A stretch of DNA of 64,000 nucleotides from Paenibacillus sonchi (GCF_016772475.1 NZ_CP068595.1:4526001-4590000); one strand, 5' to 3'; counted from the stretch's first letter, positions 37,022-46,830 are shown. Program-made: numbers and translations. The notes: generated from the letters alone by a model not told the origin.

Positions 37022-38253
37022 GGATAATTTATGAGGCTAAAAAAAGTAGAACTCTTTGCGTGCTGCTGCTTGCCCTTCTCGCACCTTTACTGCTCAGCGG
37101 CTGCTGGGAAAGAAGGGAGTTAAATGAAATGGGCTTTGTGCTGGGAATGGGGCTGGATAAGGCGGAATCCGGCTACAGGGTCACCATGCAGGTGGTTATC
37201 CCTTCCGCGATTTCCTCGCAGACGGTTGGAGGAACGGGAGGGGGCGGAGTGCCAGTGGTTGTATCCAGCTTCACAGTGCCGACAATTTATGATGCTGACC
37301 GCCAGTACAGTCTTCTCAGTTCGAGAAGTCTCTACAAAGGGCATATCCGCGTACTGGTAATCGGAGAGGAGCTCGCCCGTGCCGGAATCGCCGAAGCTCT
37401 TGATGTGTTCAAGCGTAGCCGGGAGCCGCGAAATGATTTCTATGTCATGGTCGCGAGAGATACCACCGCTGAAGAGGTCCTAAAGATCCTTACTCCGATG
37501 GACAAATTGCCGGCGAATAAATTGTTTTATGCCATGGACAAATCCTATAAGTCATCCGCCAGGACAGTTGCTGTCCCTCTGAACGAATTTATTGAAAATC
37601 TGATCTATGAGGGGATAAATCCGGTATTGACTGGAGTTGAGATAACCGGCAATGCCAAAGAGGGTGACAAGAAGAGCAATCTCGATGAGAGTACCCCAAA
37701 AGCCACATTGCGTTACCGCAGTGTAGCTGTATTTAAGAGGGACAAGATGGTCGGGTGGTTAAGCAATCATCAGGTGGTCGGCTACAATTATATCTCCAAT
37801 AGAATCGTTCATAGTTCTGGCCCTGTACCAGGAGACGATGGCATGCCCATCGTTATTGAAGCGCTCCATACATCCACTAAACGTAAAGTGAAGGTAATTG
37901 ACGGAGAGCCGCATATTTATATACATGTACGGGCGGAGTGCAATGTGGAAGAGGTGGAGAGCAAGGATAATATGGAATCGGAGAAGGTCATCACAGAGCT
38001 GGAGAAGAAAACGGAAGAGCGGATTATCTATCTGATGAAATCTGCTGTTGAGCAGATTAATGAGAATTACAATGAGGATATCATGGGCTTTGGACAGATG
38101 ATCTACCGTGCCAAACCGCAGGCCTGGGCCAGACTGCAGCAGCGGAAGGGAGAAGATTACCTGAAGTCGCTGCCCGTTCATTACAGTGCCAGCGTGTCGA
38201 TTACCCGGATCGGCGTTACGGACAAATCTTTTATTGGCGATATCAAGGAGTGA
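37018..38253 (+). CDS. Spore germination lipoprotein, GerAC type
   Basis: 411 residues: lipoprotein signal with LLSGCWERREL (lipid Cys) and the Ger(x)C fold. GTG 37018 keeps the frame but gives a poor N-terminus (VRIIYEAKK). ATG 37031, after GAGGATAATTT, gives MRLKK and would enter the correct frame if the seven-A run 37039-37045 had one more A. It overlaps the gerAA stop by 4 bases. Confidence 0.9.
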   Translation: MRIIYEAKKSRTLCVLLLALLAPLLLSGCWERRELNEMGFVLGMGLDKAESGYRVTMQVVIPSAISSQTVGGTGGGGVPVVVSSFTVPTIYDADRQYSLLSSRSLYKGHIRVLVIGEELARAGIAEALDVFKRSREPRNDFYVMVARDTTAEEVLKILTPMDKLPANKLFYAMDKSYKSSARTVAVPLNEFIENLIYEGINPVLTGVEITGNAKEGDKKSNLDESTPKATLRYRSVAVFKRDKMVGWLSNHQVVGYNYISNRIVHSSGPVPGDDGMPIVIEALHTSTKRKVKVIDGEPHIYIHVRAECNVEEVESKDNMESEKVITELEKKTEERIIYLMKSAVEQINENYNEDIMGFGQMIYRAKPQAWARLQQRKGEDYLKSLPVHYSASVSITRIGVTDKSFIGDIKE

Positions 38254-38257
38254 GATA

Positions 38258-38488
38258 ATGATGTTACTATTTTTTCTGGCGCTTGCGGCAGTCTGCACAG
38301 CCATCGATTTGCCTTTGCTGAAGCAAAAAAGCAGACGCCGCGACCGCCTGGTCTGGCTCCTGTTCTGGGTCCTGGGCATTGCCGCGGTCTACTGTTCGCT
38401 CAACAAGATCAAAGTCCCCAGCCCGCTGTATCTGGTAATGATCATTTATCAGCCGGTGAACCGTCTGTTTGAGTCTTGGTTTTATTAG
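38258..38488 (+). CDS. Small two-TM protein of the ger operon
   Basis: 76 residues with two hydrophobic helices (MMLLFFLALAAVCTAI; LVWLLFWVLGIAAVYC) joined by a basic loop. AAGGAGTGAGATA precedes the ATG 4 bases after gerAC, so it is co-transcribed. Its position corresponds to the small GerD-like or fourth-subunit genes sometimes found in ger operons. Confidence 0.7.
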   Translation: MMLLFFLALAAVCTAIDLPLLKQKSRRRDRLVWLLFWVLGIAAVYCSLNKIKVPSPLYLVMIIYQPVNRLFESWFY

Positions 38489-38524
38489 GCTGCAGAGACT
38501 TCCTCGTACCCGTTCTCCCTCCGC

Positions 38525-40279
38525 TCACTCCGCCCCTCCGCTGAGATTCTGCGGGGTGAAGATCATGTCCTCGGCGGGCCCGGTAATCTCTTGGGAATGG
38601 CTGCCGACGGTTACTCTGCCTGCGTCCATTTTGCGGACACTGATTTTGCGGCCGGCTTTTAGCAATGAATGGGCGCCTGATTCGCCGCTTACTATTGGTG
38701 CAGTGAGGGTTCCGCCGGCCTCCAGCTGTGATTCCCGGCAGACTGCCTCCGGCAGCAAGAAAGTGATGTCTGCCAGGGAGAGCAGATCGCTTTGCAGGGT
38801 CCCGTCCTTGCGAATGCAAATATCGCCGCTTGATTTGATGATGGTGTTATGGCATTCGGGGATGTCAACGCAGACATTGGATTCCTCCATGCGGGCTACC
38901 CCGGTATAGAGATCCTTCAGCAATTTCAATAACGACACCAGCAAGGCATCATTAAAGGCATCGATGAACTGGGCTGGCCGTAAGAAAATGTCCAGAATCC
39001 GCTGCAGCTGGCTGTTGTCCGGATGAGAGGTATATTTAATGCCGGCAACTATGGACTCCAGATCACGGGTCAGGACGGGAATCTTCTTATATTTAGTCTC
39101 CATGAGCAGCAGAATGACTTGCCCGAACTTTACCGTCTGCTGTCGGGACTGTAATTCGTAGGTCAGCAGTCTGGAGGCTTCCCGCAAGAGGTTGACTTCT
39201 TCGATCAGCTTCTCGGAGAGGTGATAGAGACGGTTGTAGGTTACGCCGAAGGAGCCTGAATACAACTGGCTGTTGCCTACTTTGCCCAGTATATAAATAC
39301 TGCCTGTTGCCGTAATGGTAGAATTATGGACATTGCCGCTTACATACACATTCCCTAAAGACTCGATGATCGAGTTGTCTTCCACGTCCTGGTGTACAAT
39401 TACATCGCCGGAGAAGACGATATTGCCTGTATGGCGGTTCACACAGCCTGGAACGGTATATGCGGTTGTGATATCGAAAGTTTTGACATTTGTGCCGGTC
39501 ACACGGGGCCGGCCTTCTGTAAGGGCTGTAATTTCATGGCTTGGCAGCAGCAGAGTGCCCTCTTTGGCGACAACTATGATATCCCGGGGAGGTGCGGCGG
39601 GCAGAATACTGCCGTATACATCGTACCCGGGTACACCGTCGCGGGGGAGGTGCTTGCGGGCAATGACATCGCCTTTCCGGGCACAGGGAATCCGGAGTTG
39701 ATCGGGGGAATCCGCAGCCTCATCTAAGGGATTGAAAGGGTTTCCGGCAAGCCCGGGAAAAAACAAAACAAGCTTGGCATCTTCGCCTGGAGCAGGCGGC
39801 CTGCCTTCCGCCACACAAACCGGCAGATGGGTCGGATGATTCAATTCCGCATAGATTGCGGGGATATTCAGGTTTTGCGAAATCGATTTTTTCTCCAAAT
39901 CGGCAATAATCTGTTCAATCCCGAGGGTGGACAGCAGAGCGGAAGAGTCCATTTCAGCCCTTACCGCGAGATGGCTCGACGCCGGGCTGTTCACCAGATT
40001 CCATTTATACTGTTCCACACGGTTTAGGATAAGGAAGGCTTGGAGTTTATCGTCGGAGACGGTGATCTCATAGGGAGGCGGTTCTTGTATGGACCAGGTA
40101 ACCCGGTCGGAGGATACAACGGGTACGGGACCAGCTACCGGCTGATGATTAAGCTCCAGCACAACAGGCGGGATAGCGGAGAGGGTTGCCGGCTTGCCGC
40201 CGGGCAGCGGGGAGGTAATGTAGAACTGGTTGTTCTGGACAATAATAATGCCGTTTTTCTCGGTGATGCGCTGTGGCAT
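38525..40279 (-). CDS. DUF342/FapA-family polymer-forming protein
   Basis: 584 residues: N-terminal domain (about 1-160), a central beta-helix core (GNIVFSGDVIVHQDVEDNS...GNVYVSGNVHNSTITATG) typical of FapA, a coiled region (LIEEVNLLREASRLL) and a second beta-helix segment at the C-terminus. Family members bind cell-surface or flagellar complexes. It is convergent with the ger operon and preceded by a cyclic-di-GMP riboswitch on its own strand. Confidence 0.88.
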   Translation of the reverse strand: MPQRITEKNGIIIVQNNQFYITSPLPGGKPATLSAIPPVVLELNHQPVAGPVPVVSSDRVTWSIQEPPPYEITVSDDKLQAFLILNRVEQYKWNLVNSPASSHLAVRAEMDSSALLSTLGIEQIIADLEKKSISQNLNIPAIYAELNHPTHLPVCVAEGRPPAPGEDAKLVLFFPGLAGNPFNPLDEAADSPDQLRIPCARKGDVIARKHLPRDGVPGYDVYGSILPAAPPRDIIVVAKEGTLLLPSHEITALTEGRPRVTGTNVKTFDITTAYTVPGCVNRHTGNIVFSGDVIVHQDVEDNSIIESLGNVYVSGNVHNSTITATGSIYILGKVGNSQLYSGSFGVTYNRLYHLSEKLIEEVNLLREASRLLTYELQSRQQTVKFGQVILLLMETKYKKIPVLTRDLESIVAGIKYTSHPDNSQLQRILDIFLRPAQFIDAFNDALLVSLLKLLKDLYTGVARMEESNVCVDIPECHNTIIKSSGDICIRKDGTLQSDLLSLADITFLLPEAVCRESQLEAGGTLTAPIVSGESGAHSLLKAGRKISVRKMDAGRVTVGSHSQEITGPAEDMIFTPQNLSGGAE

Positions 40280-40384
40280 TGCGTTTGGCTCCTTTTTATA
40301 TAATCAATGGGCATTTGGACATAAGAGTATCCCGGGCAGGCAGATACGGTACCCTGAACGGATACCCGCACAGTTCAGCGTCTT

Positions 40385-40482
40385 CTTGGCAGCCTGGCAG
40401 CCATGGATGGTGAGGTTCACATCTTTAGGCCCATTGCTTTGCGTCCTATCCTTTCAGATAGTTTGCCGTTATGAAATGGATC
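40385..40482 (-). promoter_or_regulatory. Cyclic di-GMP-I riboswitch (GEMM-I)
   Basis: Read on the minus strand: GGCAAAC, then a short hairpin CTATC-TGAAAG-GATAG, then GGACGCAAAGC and GGGCCTAAA, followed by a second stem (GATG...CATC) and a closing stem pairing AGCAATGG with CCATGGCT. The order and invariant blocks (GGCAAA, GACGCAAAGC, GCCTAAA) match the cyclic-di-GMP class I aptamer. It lies about 105 bases before the DUF342 start, so expression of that gene should follow cyclic di-GMP. Confidence 0.9.
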
Positions 40483-40794
40483 AATGATTAGCCGAAATCA
40501 GGGGTTTAACCCGACAGAAATCGACAAAGGAATCATAGTTAAAAATTCAAATATATAAACTTTTGCAACCTTTATTTTAGTACTAAAGTCACTAATTTAC
40601 AATATTTAATTATATATTTATATAGATTAAATGGCTACCGGTCGGCGGAATGCATTCAGCCTGTAAGGTTGGATTTGGCATTGCCATGCAGATGTTTTTT
40701 TATAATCAGGAGGAATTCGGGCGGCGCCTGAAGGATATCTGGGAGATCTTCTGGGCAGGCATTAAGCAGATATAATGAAGGAGCGGGATCGAAC
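40483..40794. other. AT-rich intergenic region
   Basis: No gene supported. It holds a perfect 12-bp palindrome TTTAGTACTAAA (40576-40587) and AT-rich promoter-like sequence for the riboswitch transcript. A 29-codon frame starting at 40686 is too short and lacks a ribosome site. Confidence 0.5.
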
Positions 40795-41217
40795 ATGCGG
40801 GTAGAGCGGGTGACCACCGAAGAACAATTGCAGGAGGCTTTCAGAATCAGGCAGGAAGTGTTTGTGGAGGAGCAGGGCGTGGCGCTGGCAGATGAATTTG
40901 ATGATCATGAAAAACACGCGGAGCATATATTGCTCTATCAGGGAGAGCTTCCTGTGGGAACGGCCAGACTAAGGAGTGTGGAAGGGTGGGCTAAGCTTGA
41001 ACGGATTTGCCTGAGCGCTCCTTACCGCAAAAGCGGACTGGGGTCCGTTATAATCGATACGCTGGAAAAAATGGCGGTTGAACGGGGGCACCGGCAAGCC
41101 AAGCTGCATGGCCAGAAGCAGGCCGAGGGCTTTTATCAGCGGCTGGGGTATGTAACGAGTTCGCCGGTTTTCATGGAGGATGGCATTCCGCATGTGCTTA
41201 TGGTCAAGCAACTGTAG
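40795..41217 (+). CDS. GNAT-family N-acetyltransferase
   Basis: 140 residues with the ElaA/YjcF-like pattern: EAFRIRQEVFVEEQG at the N-terminus, acetyl-CoA loop APYRKSGLGSVII and FYQRLGYVTSS near the end. It transfers an acetyl group to an unknown amine. GGAGCGGGATCGAAC precedes the ATG. Stand-alone gene. Confidence 0.85.
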   Translation: MRVERVTTEEQLQEAFRIRQEVFVEEQGVALADEFDDHEKHAEHILLYQGELPVGTARLRSVEGWAKLERICLSAPYRKSGLGSVIIDTLEKMAVERGHRQAKLHGQKQAEGFYQRLGYVTSSPVFMEDGIPHVLMVKQL

Positions 41218-41302
41218 ATGATCACAGTGTAAGGTTTGGCATGAAACAGCGATTTTTGAATATACTCTCACTACCGAATTTCCTTTAAAAGGAGTCCTGG
41301 CC

Positions 41303-41962
41303 ATGCCAACACATCCGTATGTTTCCCGTTTTTTTGTGAATGCCGATGCCCGCCGCGAGAAGCTGATTTATGATTTGCCGGAATCCTGGTGGAGCCGGCC
41401 TTATGAATACGAATGGTGCACGAATTTTGTTTCCTCCCATGATGTGGTGCTGGATGCTGCCTGCGGAATCTCCCATCCGCTCAAGTTCTACCTTGCCGGT
41501 TACAGCGCGGAGGTTCATGCCTGCGATATCGATGCGCGGATTCTCTCCCGGGATGCGATTATTCAGGAGATTGCCAGCGACATCGGCGAGGAAGCGGCAC
41601 GGCTGGTAGAAGCCAGGCGGACCACCCGCCTGAATCTGGCCCAGGCTAATCTGACCGCGTTGCCTTATGAGAATGAAAGCTTTGATACTATATTCTGTAT
41701 CTCGGTCCTGGAGCATTTGTCCCTGGAGGATTCCGTGCGGGCCGTAAGGGAATTTCACCGCACACTGAATGGGGAGGGGCTGCTTGTACTGACTTTTGAT
41801 TACCCCACGGTTAATCTGCTGCGCATGAATGAAGTGCTGCTGCAGGCCGGATTTGAGTACTGGGGCGAGACGGATTTCAAGCTTCCTGCAGATGCTGTAC
41901 GGACAGAGCAGTGGGGCGGACTTAACTGTTTCCGGGCCGTGCTTAAAAAGGCGCGAATCTAG
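41303..41962 (+). CDS. Class I SAM-dependent methyltransferase
   Basis: 219 residues: motif I VVLDAACGISHPLKF, acidic motif II VHACDIDAR and motif IV FDTIFCISVLEHL. The substrate is unknown. AAAGGAGTCCTGGCC precedes the ATG. Confidence 0.8.
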   Translation: MPTHPYVSRFFVNADARREKLIYDLPESWWSRPYEYEWCTNFVSSHDVVLDAACGISHPLKFYLAGYSAEVHACDIDARILSRDAIIQEIASDIGEEAARLVEARRTTRLNLAQANLTALPYENESFDTIFCISVLEHLSLEDSVRAVREFHRTLNGEGLLVLTFDYPTVNLLRMNEVLLQAGFEYWGETDFKLPADAVRTEQWGGLNCFRAVLKKARI

Positions 41963-42061
41963 CAGAAATCAGAACCCCAGCAGCATACCAACCCTTAATT
42001 TGGATTTTTCCCTCTATTATAGTAGAATAATTGGCAGATTAAGAGAGAGGGGTCTAAGATT

Positions 42062-43090
42062 TTGCGCAGATTTGCAGTCATCACTTTAGTATTGTTTTTG
42101 CTGATTCCCGGGCAGGCAGCTTTCAGTCAAGAGGCTTCCCCGCAGGAGAAGATTAACCTTGCTTTTGCCGGAGATATTTTGCTGGATGGATTTGTCGGCG
42201 ATCAGATCGCCAAGTATGGAGTCAACTTTCCTTTTGCGAAGGTAGCACCTGCCCTGAAAAAAGCAGATATAGCTTTTGCCAACTTGGAGACACCCGTATC
42301 GGTTAGAGGTAAGGCGGCAGAGAAAACCTTTGCTTTCCGCTCCAAACCGGCGGCACTGGCGGGGCTGAATGCTGCCGGGATCGATGGCGTGACCTTGGCC
42401 AATAATCATATTCTTGATTTTGGACAGGATGCCATGCTGGATACGCTGGTTCATCTGGATAAATACAAGATCGGCCATACCGGAGCGGGGAAAAACAGCA
42501 ATGAAGCTTTCCGGCCCTATGTCCAAACGGTAAAAAACCAAAAAATCGCCATACTTGGGGTAAGCCGCGTGCTCTCCAGCCCGTCCTGGTATGCAGGAAA
42601 AAACAATCCGGGTGCAGCTTCGGCCTATACGCCTGAGCCCATGCTGGGGGCCATCAAGAAATCGGCCAAAGAAAACGATTATACCATCGTGTACATCCAC
42701 TGGAACAATGAGTTTAAGGATTACCCTGAGCCATACGCCCGCAATCTGGCGAAGCAGATGATCGACAGCGGTGCGGATATCATTATCGGCGCGCACAGCC
42801 ACTGCCTGATGGGGATCGAATATTACAAGCATAAGCCGATCTATTATTCACTGGGCAATTTTGTGTTCAACCGGTCCACACGCGGCGGCGACAAGACCAT
42901 TCATTCTATGCTGGTGAACTTTGAGATCAGCAATAATAGGGTGAAGAGCCGGATTACACCGGTCAAAATTACCGGCGGTCAGCCGAATTTTATGGGTGAG
43001 GCCTACAATAAAGATACCATTAAGCGGATGAACCAGCTCTCGTTCAATGCCGTGATCGCAGCGGACGGAGCCGTTAGCGAGAAGCTGTGA
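42062..43090 (+). CDS. CapA/YwtB-like metallophosphatase-fold protein
   Basis: 342 residues with a signal peptide (FAVITLVLFLLIPGQAAFS) and the CapA domain: LAFAGDILLDG, FANLETPVS, VTLANNHILDFG, YIHWNNEF and GAHSHCLMGIEYY. Relatives act in poly-gamma-glutamate capsule assembly or release, but capBC are not nearby, so the role is uncertain. It starts at TTG 42062 after GAGAGAGGGG. Confidence 0.85.
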   Translation: MRRFAVITLVLFLLIPGQAAFSQEASPQEKINLAFAGDILLDGFVGDQIAKYGVNFPFAKVAPALKKADIAFANLETPVSVRGKAAEKTFAFRSKPAALAGLNAAGIDGVTLANNHILDFGQDAMLDTLVHLDKYKIGHTGAGKNSNEAFRPYVQTVKNQKIAILGVSRVLSSPSWYAGKNNPGAASAYTPEPMLGAIKKSAKENDYTIVYIHWNNEFKDYPEPYARNLAKQMIDSGADIIIGAHSHCLMGIEYYKHKPIYYSLGNFVFNRSTRGGDKTIHSMLVNFEISNNRVKSRITPVKITGGQPNFMGEAYNKDTIKRMNQLSFNAVIAADGAVSEKL

Positions 43091-43149
43091 ACTGTCCTTT
43101 CGGACAGAAGCCCTGAGCGGAACACCACTGAACCGCATAGAACGTCCAA

Positions 43150-43193
43150 GTCCAAGCCTGAGCGGTTAGCTGACAATCGCTTGGGCTTTTTTT
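43150..43193 (+). terminator. Terminator after the CapA-like gene
   Basis: CCAAGC (43152) and GCTTGG (43179) arms followed by a run of seven T. The rest up to 43429 contains a direct repeat ATTGTGCTA near 43218 and 43240 and a probable promoter for the sensor kinase. Confidence 0.75.
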
Positions 43194-43429
43194 GCTGTAG
43201 TGAATCTCTCACATTCAGATTGTGCTATTCCATATTAGCATTGTGCTAACTATATTCTAATAATCTCATCTACAATGTGAATATAGTCTAGTAAGGAGGC
43301 GGTTACAGGGTGAGTACGGCAGCCGGCGCAAGATGGCATCCCGGCGCTTTTTGCCGCTGCCTGTTTATTTCTTGACAGGGGAACGTTAATATAGACATAC
43401 CGAAATTCATACCGGAGGATGTTCTGCAA

Positions 43430-45169
43430 GTGATGCCCAAGCTGAAGAAGTATATGCCATTCACCTACAAAATGATGATTCCCTATCTGCTGCTCGTGCT
43501 CCTGACGGATGTGACCATCGGTTATATCTCTTATTCCATGCTGACCGATTCCCGGACGGAGATGGCTGAGTCGAACATCCGGACAGGCATGGAGCAGGCC
43601 AGGAATAATATACGCTATCAGATGGACGAGATCCAGCGGATGTCGGACAATCTGTTCGGGAGCCAGCCCTTTCAGCGCGCCCTTGAGCTGAGGGGGACGC
43701 CGTTCGAAATTTATCTGGCGATGCTTGACGAGATTGTTCCCCAGATTACCGCGCCGCTTCAATTGTTCGGGAACAAGATCCGGTTCATGCTGTATACGCC
43801 TAACAGTGACCTTAACATTGTATCCGGCGACAATCTGAATGAACCGATCTATGACAGCGACTATTACATTCTGCCGCTTAAGGATATTGCTGATAGCGGG
43901 TGGTATCAGTCCCTTAAGGATTCGAAACGGGACAACCTCTGGCTGCAGATTGATACAGACCAGAAGCTGGATAACCTTTCGCATGTCCGCAGGCTGGTCA
44001 ACTTCAGCGATTACAAAACCGTGATCGGCTACGTGCGTATTACCGTATCCTTGGAAGACCTGTTCGGGGGCTTTGACACCTTCCCTGTCGAAGAGGGAAT
44101 TACGCTCCGGCTTGTCGAAGAGACTACCGGCGATATTCTGTTCCAGCGCGGGCCGGCGAACTATGACGCTGCAGGCGGGGATTATCTCAGTCTGCATGAA
44201 AAGATTCCCGGCAGCAGCTTTGTCATTGAATCACTGGTACCCGACAGCTATCTGACCAAGGATGCCGGCAGGCTGGGCCGTGTGATTTTTGCGTTATGCG
44301 CACTGAGCTTTCTGGTGATGACTGTGATCGGATATGTGGTGGCGCGGTTGTCCGGGCGCAAGATGAGCCGGATCGTGGGGCTGGTGCGTTCCTTCCAGGA
44401 AGGGAACTTCCAGAAGCGCATCCGGTTCTCCGGCAATGATGAATTCGTACAGATAGCGGATTCCTTCAATGTGATGGCAACCAATATCCAGGAGCTGATC
44501 AACAGCGTGTATGTGCAGGGCATCCAGAAAAAACAGGCGGAGCTGGAGGCGCTGCAGGCGCAGATTAATCCGCATTTCCTCTATAATACACTTTCAACGA
44601 TAAGCAGCCTGGCCAATCTAGGGGAGATCGAGAAGGTCACCGGCATGGTGCAGGGGCTGTCGCGTTTCTACCGGTTGACCTTAAATCAGGGCAATGTCTA
44701 CATTGAATTAGAGAAGGAGCTGGAGCAGGTCGCCACGTATCTTGACATCCAGCGGGTGAAATATGCCGATGCGTTCACGGTATATGTGGATGTGGAAGAG
44801 GAAATTCTCCACATGCAGGTCATCAAGCTGGTGCTTCAGCCTTTTGTGGAAAATGTGTTCAAGCATGCCTGGTTTGGCGAGACGATTGCCATCCGTCTGA
44901 CCGGCAGGCAGGTTGGCGGCAATATTGAGCTGAAGGTCATCGACAACGGAATCGGCATGCGGCCTGAGGACATTAAGCGAATGATGCAAGGCCCGAGCCA
45001 GGCCGGCGGCTATGGAGTGAAGAACGTGAACGAGCGGATCAAGCTCAGATACGGGGACGACTACGGGGTGACCATTGCCAGCTTTTTCGGGGCAGGCACA
45101 ACCGTTCGGCTCCTGCTCCCCGCCGGGATGAAAGACAACGAAGAAATGGATGAAGGGCTTGCCCCGTAA
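43430..45169 (+). CDS. Sensor histidine kinase, YesM-like
   Basis: 579 residues: TM1 near 14-34 and TM2 near 285-305 flank an extracellular sensor domain, followed by HAMP, the His_kinase motif QINPHFLYN (near residue 378) and a C-terminal ATPase domain (DNGIGMRPEDI, GYGVKNVNERI). It autophosphorylates on His and passes phosphate to the adjacent regulator, usually in response to an extracellular saccharide. It lies 38 bases before the regulator gene. Confidence 0.92.
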   Translation: MMPKLKKYMPFTYKMMIPYLLLVLLTDVTIGYISYSMLTDSRTEMAESNIRTGMEQARNNIRYQMDEIQRMSDNLFGSQPFQRALELRGTPFEIYLAMLDEIVPQITAPLQLFGNKIRFMLYTPNSDLNIVSGDNLNEPIYDSDYYILPLKDIADSGWYQSLKDSKRDNLWLQIDTDQKLDNLSHVRRLVNFSDYKTVIGYVRITVSLEDLFGGFDTFPVEEGITLRLVEETTGDILFQRGPANYDAAGGDYLSLHEKIPGSSFVIESLVPDSYLTKDAGRLGRVIFALCALSFLVMTVIGYVVARLSGRKMSRIVGLVRSFQEGNFQKRIRFSGNDEFVQIADSFNVMATNIQELINSVYVQGIQKKQAELEALQAQINPHFLYNTLSTISSLANLGEIEKVTGMVQGLSRFYRLTLNQGNVYIELEKELEQVATYLDIQRVKYADAFTVYVDVEEEILHMQVIKLVLQPFVENVFKHAWFGETIAIRLTGRQVGGNIELKVIDNGIGMRPEDIKRMMQGPSQAGGYGVKNVNERIKLRYGDDYGVTIASFFGAGTTVRLLLPAGMKDNEEMDEGLAP

Positions 45170-45207
45170 TCCGCAACCCGCACGGACACAGGAGGAACAT
45201 TACGATT

Positions 45208-46779
45208 ATGAGCATCAATGTATTGCTGGTAGACGATGAAGCAGTGGATCTGGAGTGGCTGCGCCGGAGAGTGCTGTCCAGCGGACTTAATATTACAGTA
45301 GTAGGCACGGCGAGCAGCGGCTTTGGTGCACTAAAGATTATGGAGGAAGCACAGGTTGATATCATATTGTCCGACATCCGGATGCCGATCATGACCGGGA
45401 CCGAATTTGCCCGCAGAGCGAAGGCGGTGAGCCCGAAGACCAAAATTGTGTTCATCAGCGGCCATGAGGACTTCAGTTACGCCAAGGAAGCAATCGAGAT
45501 CAACGCCTCCGGCTATCTGCTGAAGCCTGTTCAGGATAAGGATTTATACGAAATGCTGGGCACACTTTGCGCCAAAATGGAACAGGAAAAAGAACAGGAC
45601 CGTTCCTTCAGCGAAGCCCTGTCCCTGGTGAATAAAGAGCTGCTGCTGCGCTGGTTCGATGAGGCATCACCGGATTCAGCGGAGCCGCATCTGAAGAGCA
45701 TTCTGACTCCCTTGCTGCAGAAAGGCGCAGCGGCGGCAATCGTGGAGATCGATGATCTGGAGTGGAAAATGCGCGATTTCTCTGAGGAGGACGCCCGCAA
45801 TATCACGCGGCGGATTGCCGGTGTAATTAAAGCCTTCGTTGAAGAGGGGAAGCTGGGCACCTGGATTGCTGTCCACCATACCCGGTTTGTCATCCTGTCT
45901 TCCTTCCCGCAGGACCGCTTTCTGAATCTGCTGGAAGAGCTGATCCGCAAGGTAGCTGAAACTTCACCCTGTACCGTAACTGTAGGCGTCGGACGGTATG
46001 CAGCGGACGAGGCCGGACTGCATGAGTCCTACCGGCAAGCACAGGCTGCGCTCAGTGCCAAATGGCTGCTAGGCAAGAACCGCCTGATCCGGGACACGAC
46101 ACAGTCATCACCGCGGGGAACGCCCGGGGCACAGATTGAACTTACGGTGGAGCGGCTGCTTGAGGCCATCATCCAGTATGATCTTGTATCGATCGACGAC
46201 CATCTGCTGGAGCTGTTCACGAAGGATCTCCCGTCTGCCGGAAGAAAAGAGGTCTATGAGCTGATCATCCGCATTACCTCAAAGCTTCATGCAGACCTTC
46301 AACAGCAGAACGAAAATCTGTATGAGCTGCTTCAATGGGAATCCCATCAGCCGGATATCCTGTTCCAGTTCGAGACAATCCATGACATTCTCTCCTGGTT
46401 GCGGCGCAGATTCTTTGAGCTTTCAGAATTGCTGTATGTGAAGCGGCAGCGGCAGAAGCGCAAGCTGATCGATGAGATCATGCGTTATGTGGAGGAGCAT
46501 CTGGAGCAGAAAATTACGTTAAAAGAGGTGGCCGCCCACTTCGACTTCACACCGAATTATCTGGGCTATCTGTTCAAGGAGGAATACGGGCTGCCTTTCA
46601 GTGAATACGTGAATGAGCGCAAGACCAGCCGGGTATCCGAGCTGCTGAGGGACCCGACCCTCAAAATCTATGAGATTGCCGAGCGCATGGGCTACAAGAA
46701 CATTATCTATTTCAACCGGCAGTTCAAGCAGATTACAGGCATGACCCCGGGAGAATACCGCAAAAAACATAAAATATAG
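45208..46779 (+). CDS. AraC-type response regulator, YesN-like
   Basis: 523 residues: receiver domain at the N-terminus (LLVDDE; phospho-Asp in DIILSDIRMP near residue 54; Lys in LLKPV), a long middle region and a C-terminal double helix-turn-helix (LKEVAAHFDFTPNYLGYLF; MGYKNIIYFNRQFKQITGMTPGEYRK). It pairs with the preceding kinase and probably activates the importer and beta-galactosidase that follow. Confidence 0.92.
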   Translation: MSINVLLVDDEAVDLEWLRRRVLSSGLNITVVGTASSGFGALKIMEEAQVDIILSDIRMPIMTGTEFARRAKAVSPKTKIVFISGHEDFSYAKEAIEINASGYLLKPVQDKDLYEMLGTLCAKMEQEKEQDRSFSEALSLVNKELLLRWFDEASPDSAEPHLKSILTPLLQKGAAAAIVEIDDLEWKMRDFSEEDARNITRRIAGVIKAFVEEGKLGTWIAVHHTRFVILSSFPQDRFLNLLEELIRKVAETSPCTVTVGVGRYAADEAGLHESYRQAQAALSAKWLLGKNRLIRDTTQSSPRGTPGAQIELTVERLLEAIIQYDLVSIDDHLLELFTKDLPSAGRKEVYELIIRITSKLHADLQQQNENLYELLQWESHQPDILFQFETIHDILSWLRRRFFELSELLYVKRQRQKRKLIDEIMRYVEEHLEQKITLKEVAAHFDFTPNYLGYLFKEEYGLPFSEYVNERKTSRVSELLRDPTLKIYEIAERMGYKNIIYFNRQFKQITGMTPGEYRKKHKI

Positions 46780-46787
46780 CCGATCCA

Positions 46788-46830
46788 AACGTTGTCCGGC
46801 CGGTTTTCCAGGCCGCAGGCAGCGTTTTTT
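46788..46830 (+). terminator. Terminator after the response regulator
   Basis: AACGTTGTCCGGCC pairs imperfectly with GGCCGCAGGCAGCGTT, followed by six T. Confidence 0.75.

Noticed and set aside
40686..40775. 29-codon frame before the GNAT gene
   Set aside because: No ribosome site before its ATG and too short to judge; the nearby AGGAGG is inside the frame without a start after it.
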